Assembly: GCA_007131465.1 (NCBI GenBank)
Contig: SLQN01000529.1
Coordinates: 1 to 9,248, forward strand
DNA: 9,248 nt
Origin: Paracoccaceae bacterium
Lineage (GTDB): Bacteria; Pseudomonadota; Alphaproteobacteria; Rhodobacterales; Rhodobacteraceae
Direction of reading: 5' to 3'
Positions 1 through 6,965 of this stretch are shown here, piece by piece (within the stretch, counting starts at the first letter, position 1; each line of letters opens with the position of its first letter). The notes under the pieces are model-generated. The model was not told the origin of the DNA. It ran no database searches and was given only the letters and a program-made list of their open reading frames with translations. Position numbers and translations under genes: made by a program.

Positions 1-2
1 CC

Positions 3-665
3 AACGGTGCGGCCATCGACGAGATCGCCAGAGCGCGGGCGCGCGGCGTCAATATCACGGCTGAAACATGCCCGCAGTATCTGGTGCTGGAGGCCGAGGA
101 CCTTGCACGGGAGAACTGGGAAGGGGCCAAGTTCGTATGCTCGCCGCCGCCACGCGACACGGTGGAGCAGCAGAATTGCTGGCGCGGTCTTCAAACCGGT
201 CTGTTCGATCTCTATTCATCCGACCATTGTCCATTCCGGTATGATGACGTCCAGGGCAAGCGCAATCCGGCGGGACTGCGCAGCTTCAGGCATATCCCCA
301 ACGGAATCCCGGGGATCGAAACGCGCTTGCCAATCCTGTTTTCCGAGGGCGTCATGAAGGGTCGTATTGATCTGCCACGCTTCGTGGCGCTGACATCAAC
401 GAACCATGCCCGCACTTATGACATGTATCCGCGCAAAGGCACCATCGCCATAGGTTCTGATGCCGATATCACGATCTGGGACCCGCAGTTGCGCAGGACG
501 ATCCGGCACGCCGAGTTGCACGATGCGGCGGATTACAGCCCTTATGAAGGGTTCGAGGTGACTGGCTGGCCCGAAACTGTCATCCTGCGCGGTATCCCGG
601 TCATTGAGGGCGGGACGATGACGGCTCGTGCTACCGGAACCGAAGTTCCACGGGGCGGCGCATAG
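3..665 (+). CDS. hydA: D-hydantoinase / dihydropyrimidinase, C-terminal part (5' truncated by window edge)
   Basis: Zinc amidohydrolase that opens the ring of 5-substituted hydantoins or dihydropyrimidines to N-carbamoyl amino acids, in the cytoplasm. The open frame runs in from the left edge with no start, leaving 220 residues, roughly half of the usual 450-490. Visible family motifs are ITAETCPQYL near residue 19, FVCSPPPRD near 48, SSDHCPF near 72 (its Asp is the conserved metal-site residue), the segment RHIPNGIPGIETR near 96, and YPRKGTIAIGSDADITIWDP near 140, the C-terminal beta-sandwich signature. DYSPYEG near 177 and GWPETVILRG near 190 also fit. The HxH motif and carboxylated Lys of the metal site would lie upstream, out of view. 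The family is certain from these motifs; hydantoin versus pyrimidine specificity cannot be decided. The gene is separated from the next operon by a transposase relic and a convergent regulator, so it probably belongs to a different transcription unit. Confidence 0.93.
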   Translation, partial: NGAAIDEIARARARGVNITAETCPQYLVLEAEDLARENWEGAKFVCSPPPRDTVEQQNCWRGLQTGLFDLYSSDHCPFRYDDVQGKRNPAGLRSFRHIPNGIPGIETRLPILFSEGVMKGRIDLPRFVALTSTNHARTYDMYPRKGTIAIGSDADITIWDPQLRRTIRHAELHDAADYSPYEGFEVTGWPETVILRGIPVIEGGTMTARATGTEVPRGGA

Positions 666-749
666 TCCGGATCGGCCGAAGGCTGGCACGCAATCCGACC
701 AAGATGCGGCGAGGATCGGAAAGATGACGCTTACCAGAGTGAGTCCCGA

Positions 750-869
750 TCAAGTTGACACATGATCTGCATGGCGGAGATATCGCGCGCATTCCTGTGG
801 GGTGAAGGCGCTCAGTGCAGATGCGATAGTGTTGCAGAGGGTCGAGCGCGTCCCGGGCAATCGCGTGTG
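750..869 (-). pseudogene. IS630-family transposase, C-terminal remnant
   Basis: Reading the minus strand from about 869 down to a TGA at 752-750 gives a short frame ending in SALSAFTPQECARYLRHAD and then HVST-stop. The FTPxECxxYLxHA tail is the typical C-terminus of IS630-type transposases. The last 30 residues (842-750) fit well; the stretch before them is weaker and no DDE catalytic core is seen upstream, so this is a decayed end and not an active element. It is the only recognisable content of the 308-nt gene-free stretch 666-973. I could not identify a matching terminal inverted repeat or a TA target duplication. The family assignment rests on motif memory over about 30 residues. Confidence 0.55.
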
Positions 870-973
870 CCCATCCCCCGGACGACGGCAGCAGGCAGCC
901 TTTTCAGGACGGCCGCGGCATCGACATTTTCACTCGCAGCTTCTGGCGAAAGCCGATAGCCGCCGTGTCGATC

Positions 974-1882
974 TCAACCGATTCCGGGGGATTGCGCCAT
1001 CGCGCATATCCGTTCCCAGACGTCCGTCACAATCGGTGAAACCGCGTCGCCCAGGCGTGCTGCGATGAGGGTCATCAGGATCGACGGCAGCGTCGTGCTC
1101 AGGTCCACCAGTCGACCACTTCTGACATCAGCTCTCGCGAGCGGTTCTGGTATCCACGCGACGGCAAAGCCCGTCCGCGCGAATTCCAGCGCCGCGAGCG
1201 TCAGCGCGGTTTCAAGACGGGGCCGGACACGGCCAACGCGCGTGAGCCGCGGAAAGATTACCCGCCGTTGGACCTGCCCCAGAAATACATCTGCCGGATA
1301 GGCGATCACCGGAAGCTCCCCACGCTCGTAGGAATGATTGAGCGTTCCCAGCTTGTCGCTTGCATATACGGGGATCAGGGCCTCGGTCCCGATCTGAATG
1401 ATTTCAAGAAAGTCCGAGCCGGGAATCTCCTGCGCCCCAGCCACATCATGGATGAAGGCAATATCCGCGCGCCGCGTCATGATCTGCGCCAGACAATCGT
1501 CACGGTTGGCCGAGCGCAGGCGCGTATCGATGTCGAGATCGGCAAAGCGTCCGATAATCTCCGGGGTAGAGGTTGCAGCGATGGCATGCTGCGAGGCAAT
1601 CACGATGCGCCGCCGTCGGGTCCCTTCCGTATCGCGCAGCGCACCAGTCAGATCACGCAGTCCGGCGGACAGCTCGCGCATGCGGTCTAGCTGATCATGG
1701 ACATGCACCGCCAAGCGCGCTGGCCGTGCCGTCCGGTCAAACAGTGTTACGCCCAGCGCCAGCTCTATCTGGCGCATGCGACGCGAGAAGGCGGGCTGCG
1801 AGACATTTCGCTTCTCGCAGGCGGCCTGAAACGAGCCATGCTCTGCCACCGCAAGGATATCTTCGATCCATTCAAGACGCAT
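974..1882 (-). CDS. LysR-family transcriptional regulator, divergent from the lyase-TRAP operon
   Basis: DNA-binding regulator of 302 residues. The N-terminal winged helix-turn-helix starts at RLEWIEDILAVAEHGSF and includes SQPAFSRRMRQIELALG and LFDRTARPARL (about residues 2-55). The effector-binding domain follows from about residue 85. The frame stays open up to 1930, but the ATG at 1882 puts the HTH at the usual distance from the N-terminus and is preceded by a modest AGGG; the earlier starts (1930, 1909) would add an atypical tail and cover the putative operator. Oddly, the wing normally reading LTxAG is missing: ARL runs straight into AVHVHDQLDRM, about six residues short, an in-frame loss. 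The gene diverges from the lyase/TRAP operon, the classic LysR layout, so it probably controls that operon and itself in response to the imported substrate or a metabolite. The effector is unknown. Confidence 0.9.
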   Translation of the reverse strand: MRLEWIEDILAVAEHGSFQAACEKRNVSQPAFSRRMRQIELALGVTLFDRTARPARLAVHVHDQLDRMRELSAGLRDLTGALRDTEGTRRRRIVIASQHAIAATSTPEIIGRFADLDIDTRLRSANRDDCLAQIMTRRADIAFIHDVAGAQEIPGSDFLEIIQIGTEALIPVYASDKLGTLNHSYERGELPVIAYPADVFLGQVQRRVIFPRLTRVGRVRPRLETALTLAALEFARTGFAVAWIPEPLARADVRSGRLVDLSTTLPSILMTLIAARLGDAVSPIVTDVWERICAMAQSPGIG

Positions 1883-1894
1883 TCTGGCCCTAAA

Positions 1895-1919
1895 ATGCAA
1901 TTCATGCATATTAATGCAA
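1895..1919. promoter_or_regulatory. Phased ATGCAA/ATGCAT triplet, putative LysR operator
   Basis: Three hexamers, ATGCAA at 1895-1900, ATGCAT at 1904-1909 and ATGCAA at 1914-1919, are spaced 9 and 10 nt apart, about one helical turn. They also form overlapping perfect inverted repeats: ATGCA-N5-TGCAT (1895-1909) and TGCAT-N4-ATGCA (1905-1918). The cluster lies between the divergent LysR start (1882) and lyase start (1990), about 35 nt before the TTGAAC at 1931 that could serve as a -35 element. That is where LysR regulators usually bind. The repeats are seen directly; the binding role is inferred. Confidence 0.45.
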
Positions 1920-1930
1920 GATATTGGCAT

Positions 1931-1959
1931 TTGAACAAGGATTATTTCGGTGTTCTACA
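1931..1959 (+). promoter_or_regulatory. Possible weak promoter of the lyase-TRAP operon
   Basis: TTGAAC at 1931-1936 resembles a -35 box. Seventeen nt later TCTACA (1954-1959) is only a poor -10 (three of six matches to TATAAT). A weak core promoter just downstream of the operator-like repeats would fit an activator-dependent LysR target, but no better evidence is visible. Confidence 0.25.
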
Positions 1960-1989
1960 TCTTGAAAAGAGCGAAACAGGAATATCAAC

Positions 1990-3000
1990 ATGCATCTCGC
2001 GCGGTTCCCAAGATACAGGCTTGGCCATTTTCCAACCCCGTTGGAGCGGCTTGAACGGCTGAGCGCCGAACTGGGGGGGCCGGAAATCTGGATCAAGCGT
2101 GATGACTGCACGGGTCTTGCCTCGGGCGGCAACAAGACGCGCAAGCTGGAATTTCTGCTGGCCGATGCGTTGGCGCAAGGGGCCGATACGCTGGTCACGC
2201 AAGGGGCAACGCAATCCAACCATGTGCGCCAGACCGCCGCTGCTGCCTGCCGTGCCGGGCTGGGCTGTCACGCGCTCCTGGAACGCCGTGTCACGAATCA
2301 GGGTGCCGACTACGAGGCGGCAGGCAATGTGCTTCTGGACGTGATGATGGACTGCAGCCTCGATTTCCGCCCCGAAGGTCTGGACATGAATGCCGAGGCC
2401 GAGGCACTGGCAGAGACTCTTCGCGCGCAGGGCCGCAAGCCCTATGTCATCCCCGGTGGCGGGTCCAACCCGGTGGGTGCGCTGGGCTATGCCGCCTGTG
2501 CCGAGGAACTGGTGGCCCAGGCCGATGAGGCCGGGCTGCGGATTGACCATATCGTACATGCCACCGGCAGTGCGGGCACGCAGGCCGGGCTGCTGGCGGG
2601 CCTCTATGCAATGAACGCGCCCATTCCCGTGACCGGATATTCCGTCCGCGCGCCCCGCGAAAAGCAGATCGACAATGTCCATGCGCTGGCCGTGCGCACG
2701 GCAGAACTGATCGGCGCGCGCGGGGACTTGCCGCGCGACATGGTGATCGCACAGGATGATCAGGTCGGTCCCGGATACGGGCAACCAACGCCGGAAATGG
2801 TCGATGCGATGCTGCTTCTTGCGCGGCTGGAAGGCATCCTGCTTGACCCGGTCTATTCCGGCAAGGGCTTTGCCGGGCTTGTTGCGATGGTCCGCTCAGG
2901 CGCGTTCCAAAAGACCGACCGCGTTGTCTTCCTGCATACGGGCGGGTCTGTCGCACTGTTTGCCTATGGCCATCTATTCAACACCCAGAAAGCCGCCTGA
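1990..3000 (+). CDS. cuyA: PLP-dependent L-cysteate sulfo-lyase / D-cysteine desulfhydrase family lyase
   Basis: Cytoplasmic fold-type II PLP enzyme of 336 residues, full length for the family. CuyA converts L-cysteate to pyruvate, ammonium and sulfite; the relative DcyD acts on D-cysteine, releasing sulfide. Visible residues are the PLP lysine K49 in SGGNKTRK, the TQSNH motif with S76-N77-H78, the phosphate-binding GSAGTQAG loop (193-200), [10 protein letters not shown] with Y289, and HTGG at 316-319. Positions where ACC deaminases carry Glu (VYEGK) and Leu (HLGG) are Ser290 and Thr317 here, so ACC deaminase is unlikely. The opening MHLARFPR, the segment [10 protein letters not shown], and [12 protein letters not shown] with VRAPREKQ resemble the Ruegeria pomeroyi CuyA sequence as I recall it, more than enterobacterial DcyD. 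The start at 1990 has an AGGA eight nt upstream. It is the first gene of an operon with a TRAP transporter 40 nt downstream. The family is firm; the substrate is inferred. Confidence 0.88.
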   Translation: MHLARFPRYRLGHFPTPLERLERLSAELGGPEIWIKRDDCTGLASGGNKTRKLEFLLADALAQGADTLVTQGATQSNHVRQTAAAACRAGLGCHALLERRVTNQGADYEAAGNVLLDVMMDCSLDFRPEGLDMNAEAEALAETLRAQGRKPYVIPGGGSNPVGALGYAACAEELVAQADEAGLRIDHIVHATGSAGTQAGLLAGLYAMNAPIPVTGYSVRAPREKQIDNVHALAVRTAELIGARGDLPRDMVIAQDDQVGPGYGQPTPEMVDAMLLLARLEGILLDPVYSGKGFAGLVAMVRSGAFQKTDRVVFLHTGGSVALFAYGHLFNTQKAA

Positions 3001-3040
3001 GTGGCCCGAGCCCCTAACTGTTCAACAATGGAGAAGCCTG

Positions 3041-4024
3041 ATGACACCCTACCCCAAGCTGCTTGCCCTTTCCGTTCTTGGCGCGCTTCTGGCCAGCGCG
3101 GCGCAGGCCGAAACGATCCGCCTGTCCACCTATGTCAATGAAACCGATATCCGCTATCAGGGCTTTGCCAAATTCGCGGAACTCGTGTCCGAAAAGACCG
3201 ACGGCCGGATCACCGTCGATATCTTTCCGTCCTCGACCCTGCACGGCTGGTCGGACGGAGTCGATGCGCTTCAGGGCGGCGTGGCCGACATAAGCTGGAT
3301 CTCGGCCGATACGCGCCTGCCCTGCTACCGCGTGACCTCTCTGTATCCGGCCGCGATTGACCTGGAAGACCAGGTCGGGCTGGACGCGGCCTATGCCGAA
3401 CTCATCGCCCCCGAAGCGGCCAATGTCGGGCTGATCCCGATCATCAACTCCAACTATTCCTATGATCAGGAATGGTGGTTTCAGGGGCCAATCGACAGCC
3501 TGAGCAATCTGGACGGGATGCTCGTGCGCTCCATCGGGCCGCTGGTCAGCATGATGATCGAGACATGGGGTGGTCAGCCTGTGTTCATCGCGCCCGGCGA
3601 AGTGTTCCAGTCCGCCGAACGCGGCGTGGTCAATGGCATCAACATGGGCGTGGCCACCTACAGTTCCTGGCAGTTGTGGAACGTCATGCCGTATATGGTA
3701 AATGCCAGCCTGTTCTACGGAAACATCCAGTACATGATGAACCTCGACCGCTGCAACCGCCTGTCGGAGGAAGATCAGGCCGCAGTTCTGGAAGCCGGGG
3801 CAGAGACCGAAGCCTGGTTGCAGCCGCGCTATGAAGACTGGATCGACGCGCAGGTCGGCAATGCCGTGATGAAGGGCGGTGGCGCGGCTGTGTCGATCTC
3901 GGCCGCCGAACGCAACGCGATGATTTCCGACATCGCGGCGCAGTGGACCGAGGAAGTTGACGCTGCCTGCGGGCCGGAACTGGCCAGCGAAATTCGCGCG
4001 CTGTTTGCAGCGCACCAGCTATAA
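3041..4024 (+). CDS. dctP: TRAP transporter periplasmic substrate-binding protein (DctP family)
   Basis: Periplasmic receptor of a tripartite ATP-independent transporter, 327 residues, normal length. An N-terminal signal peptide (about residues 1-23, hydrophobic LLALSVLGALLASA, cleavage after AQA) precedes the mature start ETIRLSTYVNE. Family features are FAELVSEKTDGRITVDIFPS (about 45-64), the DALQGGVADISW segment near 75-86, LDGMLVRSIG with R163, the arginine that in this family pairs with the substrate carboxylate, and GEVFQSAERGVVNGINMG (186-203). Together they indicate an organic anion ligand. The mature protein has at least three cysteines (C95, C238, C310), which could allow a disulfide. 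The start at 3041 has GGAG seven nt upstream; the upstream ATG at 3028 is in another frame. Its position between the lyase and the membrane subunits suggests that it binds the lyase substrate or a precursor, such as a sulfonated or sulfur amino acid. The ligand cannot be read from the sequence. Confidence 0.94.
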   Translation: MTPYPKLLALSVLGALLASAAQAETIRLSTYVNETDIRYQGFAKFAELVSEKTDGRITVDIFPSSTLHGWSDGVDALQGGVADISWISADTRLPCYRVTSLYPAAIDLEDQVGLDAAYAELIAPEAANVGLIPIINSNYSYDQEWWFQGPIDSLSNLDGMLVRSIGPLVSMMIETWGGQPVFIAPGEVFQSAERGVVNGINMGVATYSSWQLWNVMPYMVNASLFYGNIQYMMNLDRCNRLSEEDQAAVLEAGAETEAWLQPRYEDWIDAQVGNAVMKGGGAAVSISAAERNAMISDIAAQWTEEVDAACGPELASEIRALFAAHQL

Positions 4025-4075
4025 GGCACTGTAAAGGATCAGCGGCAAGCTGTCCCGCCAGCACCAGAGGGTTCC

Positions 4076-4600
4076 ATGCTCAGACTGATCGACAGGGCAA
4101 CGAAAACCGTTGAATGGCTGGTGGTGGGGCTTGCCGCCCTCGGGGCGCTGATCATCGTGGTCCAGATGCTCTGGATCACTTACGGTGTGTTCATGCGCTA
4201 CGCCATCGGACGGCCCGACCGCATGGTGACGGAAGCAACAGCGCTTTTGCTGTTTCCGGTCGCGTTGGTCGGGCTTGCCTATGCCATGCGCGAGGATTCC
4301 TACCCGCGCGTGACGCTGCTGACCGACATGCTGAATCCCGGCCTCCAGAAGCTGATCCTGCTGTTCAACGGAACGATCATGCTTCTGATCGGGGTGTTCT
4401 TCTCGATCACCACGATCAACGCCACGATCCGCGCCTTCAATTCGGGGTCGTCCTCGGAGATCCTGAACTGGCCGCGCTACCTGTTCTGGGGCGTGGCGGC
4501 GGCGGCGCTGACGGTCTTCACGCTTTATGCCAGCTTGCGGCTGTTGCAGATTGCCCTGCGCCCGCCCCCGCAAAAGGAAACCCGCGATGGAATGGTATGA
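4076..4600 (+). CDS. dctQ: TRAP transporter small membrane subunit (DctQ family)
   Basis: Small integral membrane subunit of the TRAP carrier, 174 residues. Four hydrophobic segments are visible at about residues 13-40, 52-71, 92-114 and 134-158, the expected four-helix layout. A positively charged loop after the first helix (MRYAIGRPDR) precedes VTEATALLLFPVALVGLAYAMRED, a typical DctQ pattern. It pairs with the large subunit to form the Na+-driven importer that accepts ligand from the periplasmic receptor. The ATG at 4076 follows an AGAGGG with a spacing of about four to five nt. It lies 51 nt after the receptor gene and its last 14 nt overlap the start of the large subunit gene, indicating translational coupling and fixed stoichiometry. 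No defect is seen. Confidence 0.92.
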   Translation: MLRLIDRATKTVEWLVVGLAALGALIIVVQMLWITYGVFMRYAIGRPDRMVTEATALLLFPVALVGLAYAMREDSYPRVTLLTDMLNPGLQKLILLFNGTIMLLIGVFFSITTINATIRAFNSGSSSEILNWPRYLFWGVAAAALTVFTLYASLRLLQIALRPPPQKETRDGMV

Positions 4601-5888
4601 AGTCGCCCTGGGGCTGATGGGCCTGTTGATCCTGCTGATCGCGCTTGGCCTGCCGATCCCTTTCGCGCTGGCGGCGGCATCGCTGCCCTTCCTGTGGCAA
4701 ATCCAGACCTTCAACACCTCGCTGGTCTCGGCGCAGTTGAAGCTGTGGGGCGTTTGGATCAACTACATCCTGCTGGCCGTTCCGTTGTTCGTGTTTCTGG
4801 GAGAGTTGATCAGCCGGTCCAATATCGGGGCGAACCTTTACATGTTCCTGCATCGCGGCGTGCCGGTCCGGGGCTCGGCCGCCTATGGGTCCATCGGGGC
4901 CTGCGCGGGGTTCGGGGCGGTGTCGGGGTCGTCCATGGTGGGGTCGCTGACCATCGGCGGCGTGGCCCTGCCCGAGATGCTGCGCCTTGGCTATGGCAGG
5001 CAGCTTGCCAGCGGTGTTCTGGCCGCAGGCGGCACGCTGAGCGTGCTGCTGCCGCCCAGCCTGATCCTGCTGTTCTACGGCATCGTCACCGACCAATCCA
5101 TCGGGCAGCTGTTCATGGCGGGCGTCATTCCGGGGCTTATGCTGGCCTCGCTGTTTGTGGTGGTGGTGCTGATCTGGGCACGCCTGCGCCCGCAGGATGT
5201 GCCGGACCGCGACACCGGCCCGCGCTTGCGGCTGCTCCAGATCGCTGTATCGCTTGGCCCGATCATCGTGATCGGGGCCGTGATCACAGTGTCCATATAT
5301 GGCGGCATCGCCACGCCGACCGAAGCCGCCGCTGTCGCCGCGCTGGTGACAGTCGCGCTGGCGGTGGGTGTCGGCGGGCTGCGCTGGGCGGGGTTTGTGG
5401 ACGCGCTGATGGCGACCATGCGCACGATGGGCTATCTGGGCCTGCTGTTGTCGGCGGGCGTGCTGTTCGGCTTCGTGCTGAACTACTACCGCGTGCCGCA
5501 GCAATTCACCGCGCTGTTCCTGTCTTACGAATTGTCGCCCTACATGGTGCTGGCGATGGTGATCCTGTTCTACATCGCGCTGGGCATGTTTCTGGAACCC
5601 GTCTCGATGACCTTCATCACCCTGCCCGTCATCGTGCCGCTGATCGCAGCAGCCGGGTTCGACCTGATCTGGTTCGGGATCATCTATACGATCACGATGG
5701 AAATCGCGGTGCTCACACCCCCTGTCGGTTTGAACCTCTATGTCATTTCCGGCATCAGCCGGGGTAAAGTCTCTGTGCCGGATGTTATTGTGGGATCGCT
5801 GCCTTTCATCGGCGCGCTGGTCATACTGGTGGGGGTGATGATCGCCTTCCCGCAAGCCGCGCTCTGGCTGCCCCAGCAGGTACGTTGA
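4587..5888 (+). CDS. dctM: TRAP transporter large membrane subunit (DctM family)
   Basis: Transport-catalysing subunit of the TRAP carrier, 433 residues, standard length, with repeated long hydrophobic segments. Characteristic motifs are GAVSGSSMVGSLTIGG (about 110-125), GGTLSVLLPPSLIL (148-161), the second-repeat GGIATPTEAAAVAA (239-252), LGMFLEPVSMTFITLPVIVP (332-351) and LTPPVGLNLYVI (376-387). The two PP motifs and the paired hairpins belong to the elevator-type ion transporter fold that couples Na+ to substrate uptake. The frame is open upstream to 4527, but the ATG at 4587 has AAGGA eight nt ahead and gives the family-typical N-terminus MEWYEVALGLMGLL. It overlaps the small subunit by 14 nt, and its TGA at 5886-5888 abuts the hydrolase gene. 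All three TRAP components are intact, so the importer should be functional. Confidence 0.95.
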   Translation: MEWYEVALGLMGLLILLIALGLPIPFALAAASLPFLWQIQTFNTSLVSAQLKLWGVWINYILLAVPLFVFLGELISRSNIGANLYMFLHRGVPVRGSAAYGSIGACAGFGAVSGSSMVGSLTIGGVALPEMLRLGYGRQLASGVLAAGGTLSVLLPPSLILLFYGIVTDQSIGQLFMAGVIPGLMLASLFVVVVLIWARLRPQDVPDRDTGPRLRLLQIAVSLGPIIVIGAVITVSIYGGIATPTEAAAVAALVTVALAVGVGGLRWAGFVDALMATMRTMGYLGLLLSAGVLFGFVLNYYRVPQQFTALFLSYELSPYMVLAMVILFYIALGMFLEPVSMTFITLPVIVPLIAAAGFDLIWFGIIYTITMEIAVLTPPVGLNLYVISGISRGKVSVPDVIVGSLPFIGALVILVGVMIAFPQAALWLPQQVR

Positions 5889-5896
5889 GAACGAGC

Positions 5897-6646
5897 ATGA
5901 AGTATCGCCGCGCAGGATCGGGTCCGCCGCTGGTACTGGTGCATGGCTATCTGGGTGGCAGCGCACAGTGGCACGACCAGCTTGCCGCCTTCAGTGCAAC
6001 GCATGATGTCATCGCCCCTGACCTGCCCGGCTTCGGGCAGGCCGCCGACCTGGCGGGGCCTGCACGGATTTCGGATTTCGCGGATGCGGTGATGGGCTGC
6101 ATCGACACGCTGGGAATCGGGCGCTTCACGCTTCTGGGGCACAGTATGGGCGGCATGATCGTGCAGAATATTGCCGCACGGCACGGGGACCGGCTGAAGG
6201 GGCTGGTGCTGTATGGCACAGGCCCGCTGGGCCTGATGCCTGACAGATTCGAGCCCGTTGAGACTTCGATCGCGCGGCTTGAAGTCGACGGCGTCACCGC
6301 GACGGCAGACCGGATCAGTGCAACATGGTTCCGCGATGGAGCCGCAGCGCCGGGCTACATCCGGACTCGTGACATCGCGCGCCTGGCCCATCCCGATGCC
6401 GCGCGTAATGCTCTTGTTGCGATGCGCGACTGGGATGGCCGGGATGCCCTCGAACAGTTTCGAATGCGGTGCCGTATCCTGTGGGGTGATCAGGATCGCT
6501 CTTACCGGTGGCCACAAGTCAGTGCCTTGTGGAATGGGATCTCGAATGGGGAGCTTGGTGTCATTCCCGGAGCGAGCCATGCAGTGCATATGGAGAAGCC
6601 CGCACTGTTCAATGCGTTGGTGCAGGATTTCCTGGACCATCCCTGA
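5897..6646 (+). CDS. Alpha/beta hydrolase, terminal gene of the lyase-TRAP operon
   Basis: Predicted soluble serine hydrolase of 249 residues. The fold is clear: the oxyanion HG motif LVHGYLGG (15-21), DLPGFGQA (42-49), the nucleophile elbow GHSMGG with S83, the acid D198 in LWGDQDRS, and the catalytic H228 in GASHAVHMEKP. The length and motif order match carboxylesterase, enol-lactonase and C-C hydrolase members of the family; I cannot choose among them. The ATG at 5897 gives an N-terminus aligned with family members (YRRAGSGPPLVLVHG). An in-frame TTG at 5885 overlapping the dctM stop is possible but adds only four residues. Its close coupling to the transporter suggests that it acts on the imported compound or a derivative, for example releasing an amino acid from an ester or amide. 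That role is inference; no signal peptide is seen. Confidence 0.9.
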   Translation: MKYRRAGSGPPLVLVHGYLGGSAQWHDQLAAFSATHDVIAPDLPGFGQAADLAGPARISDFADAVMGCIDTLGIGRFTLLGHSMGGMIVQNIAARHGDRLKGLVLYGTGPLGLMPDRFEPVETSIARLEVDGVTATADRISATWFRDGAAAPGYIRTRDIARLAHPDAARNALVAMRDWDGRDALEQFRMRCRILWGDQDRSYRWPQVSALWNGISNGELGVIPGASHAVHMEKPALFNALVQDFLDHP

Positions 6647-6681
6647 ACATGCCCAGATTTGCGCCACACCCAGACCTGATC

Positions 6682-6906
6682 CAGATTCCATATCCCCACA
6701 GGTGACATCACGAAAGGGATCCGGAACAGCGCCATCCACATTGCGCGGAACTCGACCTGAAGCGCATTCAAGAGAAACGCCACGGGGATGCCCATACCGA
6801 CCGAGATGACCAGACAGCCAATCGTGAAGATGCCCGTGATCCGCAGCGGGTTCATGTAAAGCGGGTCGACAAAGGTGCGGCGATAATTGTCAAGTCCCAC
6901 AACGCT
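6682..6906 (-). pseudogene. Sugar-type ABC transporter permease fragment (MalF/UgpA-like), decayed
   Basis: On the minus strand, about 75 codons read VVGLDNYRRTFVDPLYMN, then IFTIGCLVISVGMGIPVAFL and LFRIPFVMSPV, then GIWNL. This is the N-terminal portion of carbohydrate-type binding-protein-dependent permeases: the GLxNY motif after the first helix, the second helix, and the RxxFxxPxxxSPV segment. The first transmembrane helix is missing, and the frame loses similarity after WNL. The downstream EAA loop, which contacts the ATPase, is absent. The remnant sits between the hydrolase stop (6646) and the convergent end of the second LysR gene, and explains most of the 319-nt gene-free stretch 6647-6965. 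No partner ABC genes are present, so it is a leftover of a lost operon. Confidence 0.7.
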
Positions 6907-6965
6907 CTGTTGCCGTGCCGGAAGCGGCATTGCGACCCCGACCCGGCCGCTACAGCACATGCGTG

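Noticed and set aside
843..973. Minus-strand reading continuing in frame after the LysR stop (GGYRLSPEAASENVDAAAVL and onwards).
   Set aside because: The peptide looks faintly protein-like but has no start, no recognisable motif and mixed codon bias; it could be eroded coding DNA but cannot be supported.
1942..2784. Open frame on the minus strand opposite the lyase gene (280 codons).
   Set aside because: A shadow of the lyase frame in GC-rich DNA; it would also cross the promoter region.
1990..3000. Annotation of the lyase as 1-aminocyclopropane-1-carboxylate deaminase.
   Set aside because: The specificity-determining Glu and Leu are Ser290 and Thr317, as in desulfhydrases and sulfo-lyases.
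3014..4015. Open frame on the minus strand opposite dctP (333 codons).
   Set aside because: It mirrors the receptor gene, has low-complexity basic composition and no recognisable domain.
4518..5966. Long open frame on the minus strand opposite the TRAP membrane subunit genes (482 codons).
   Set aside because: It is antisense to dctQ/dctM, its translation is rich in His, Gln, Arg and Asp as expected from the complement of GC-rich hydrophobic codons, and it shows no family motif.
6911..6930. Small hairpin TGCCG-GAAG-CGGCA at 6916-6929, downstream of the second LysR gene, as a terminator.
   Set aside because: The stem is only five base pairs and no T-tract follows in the direction of transcription.
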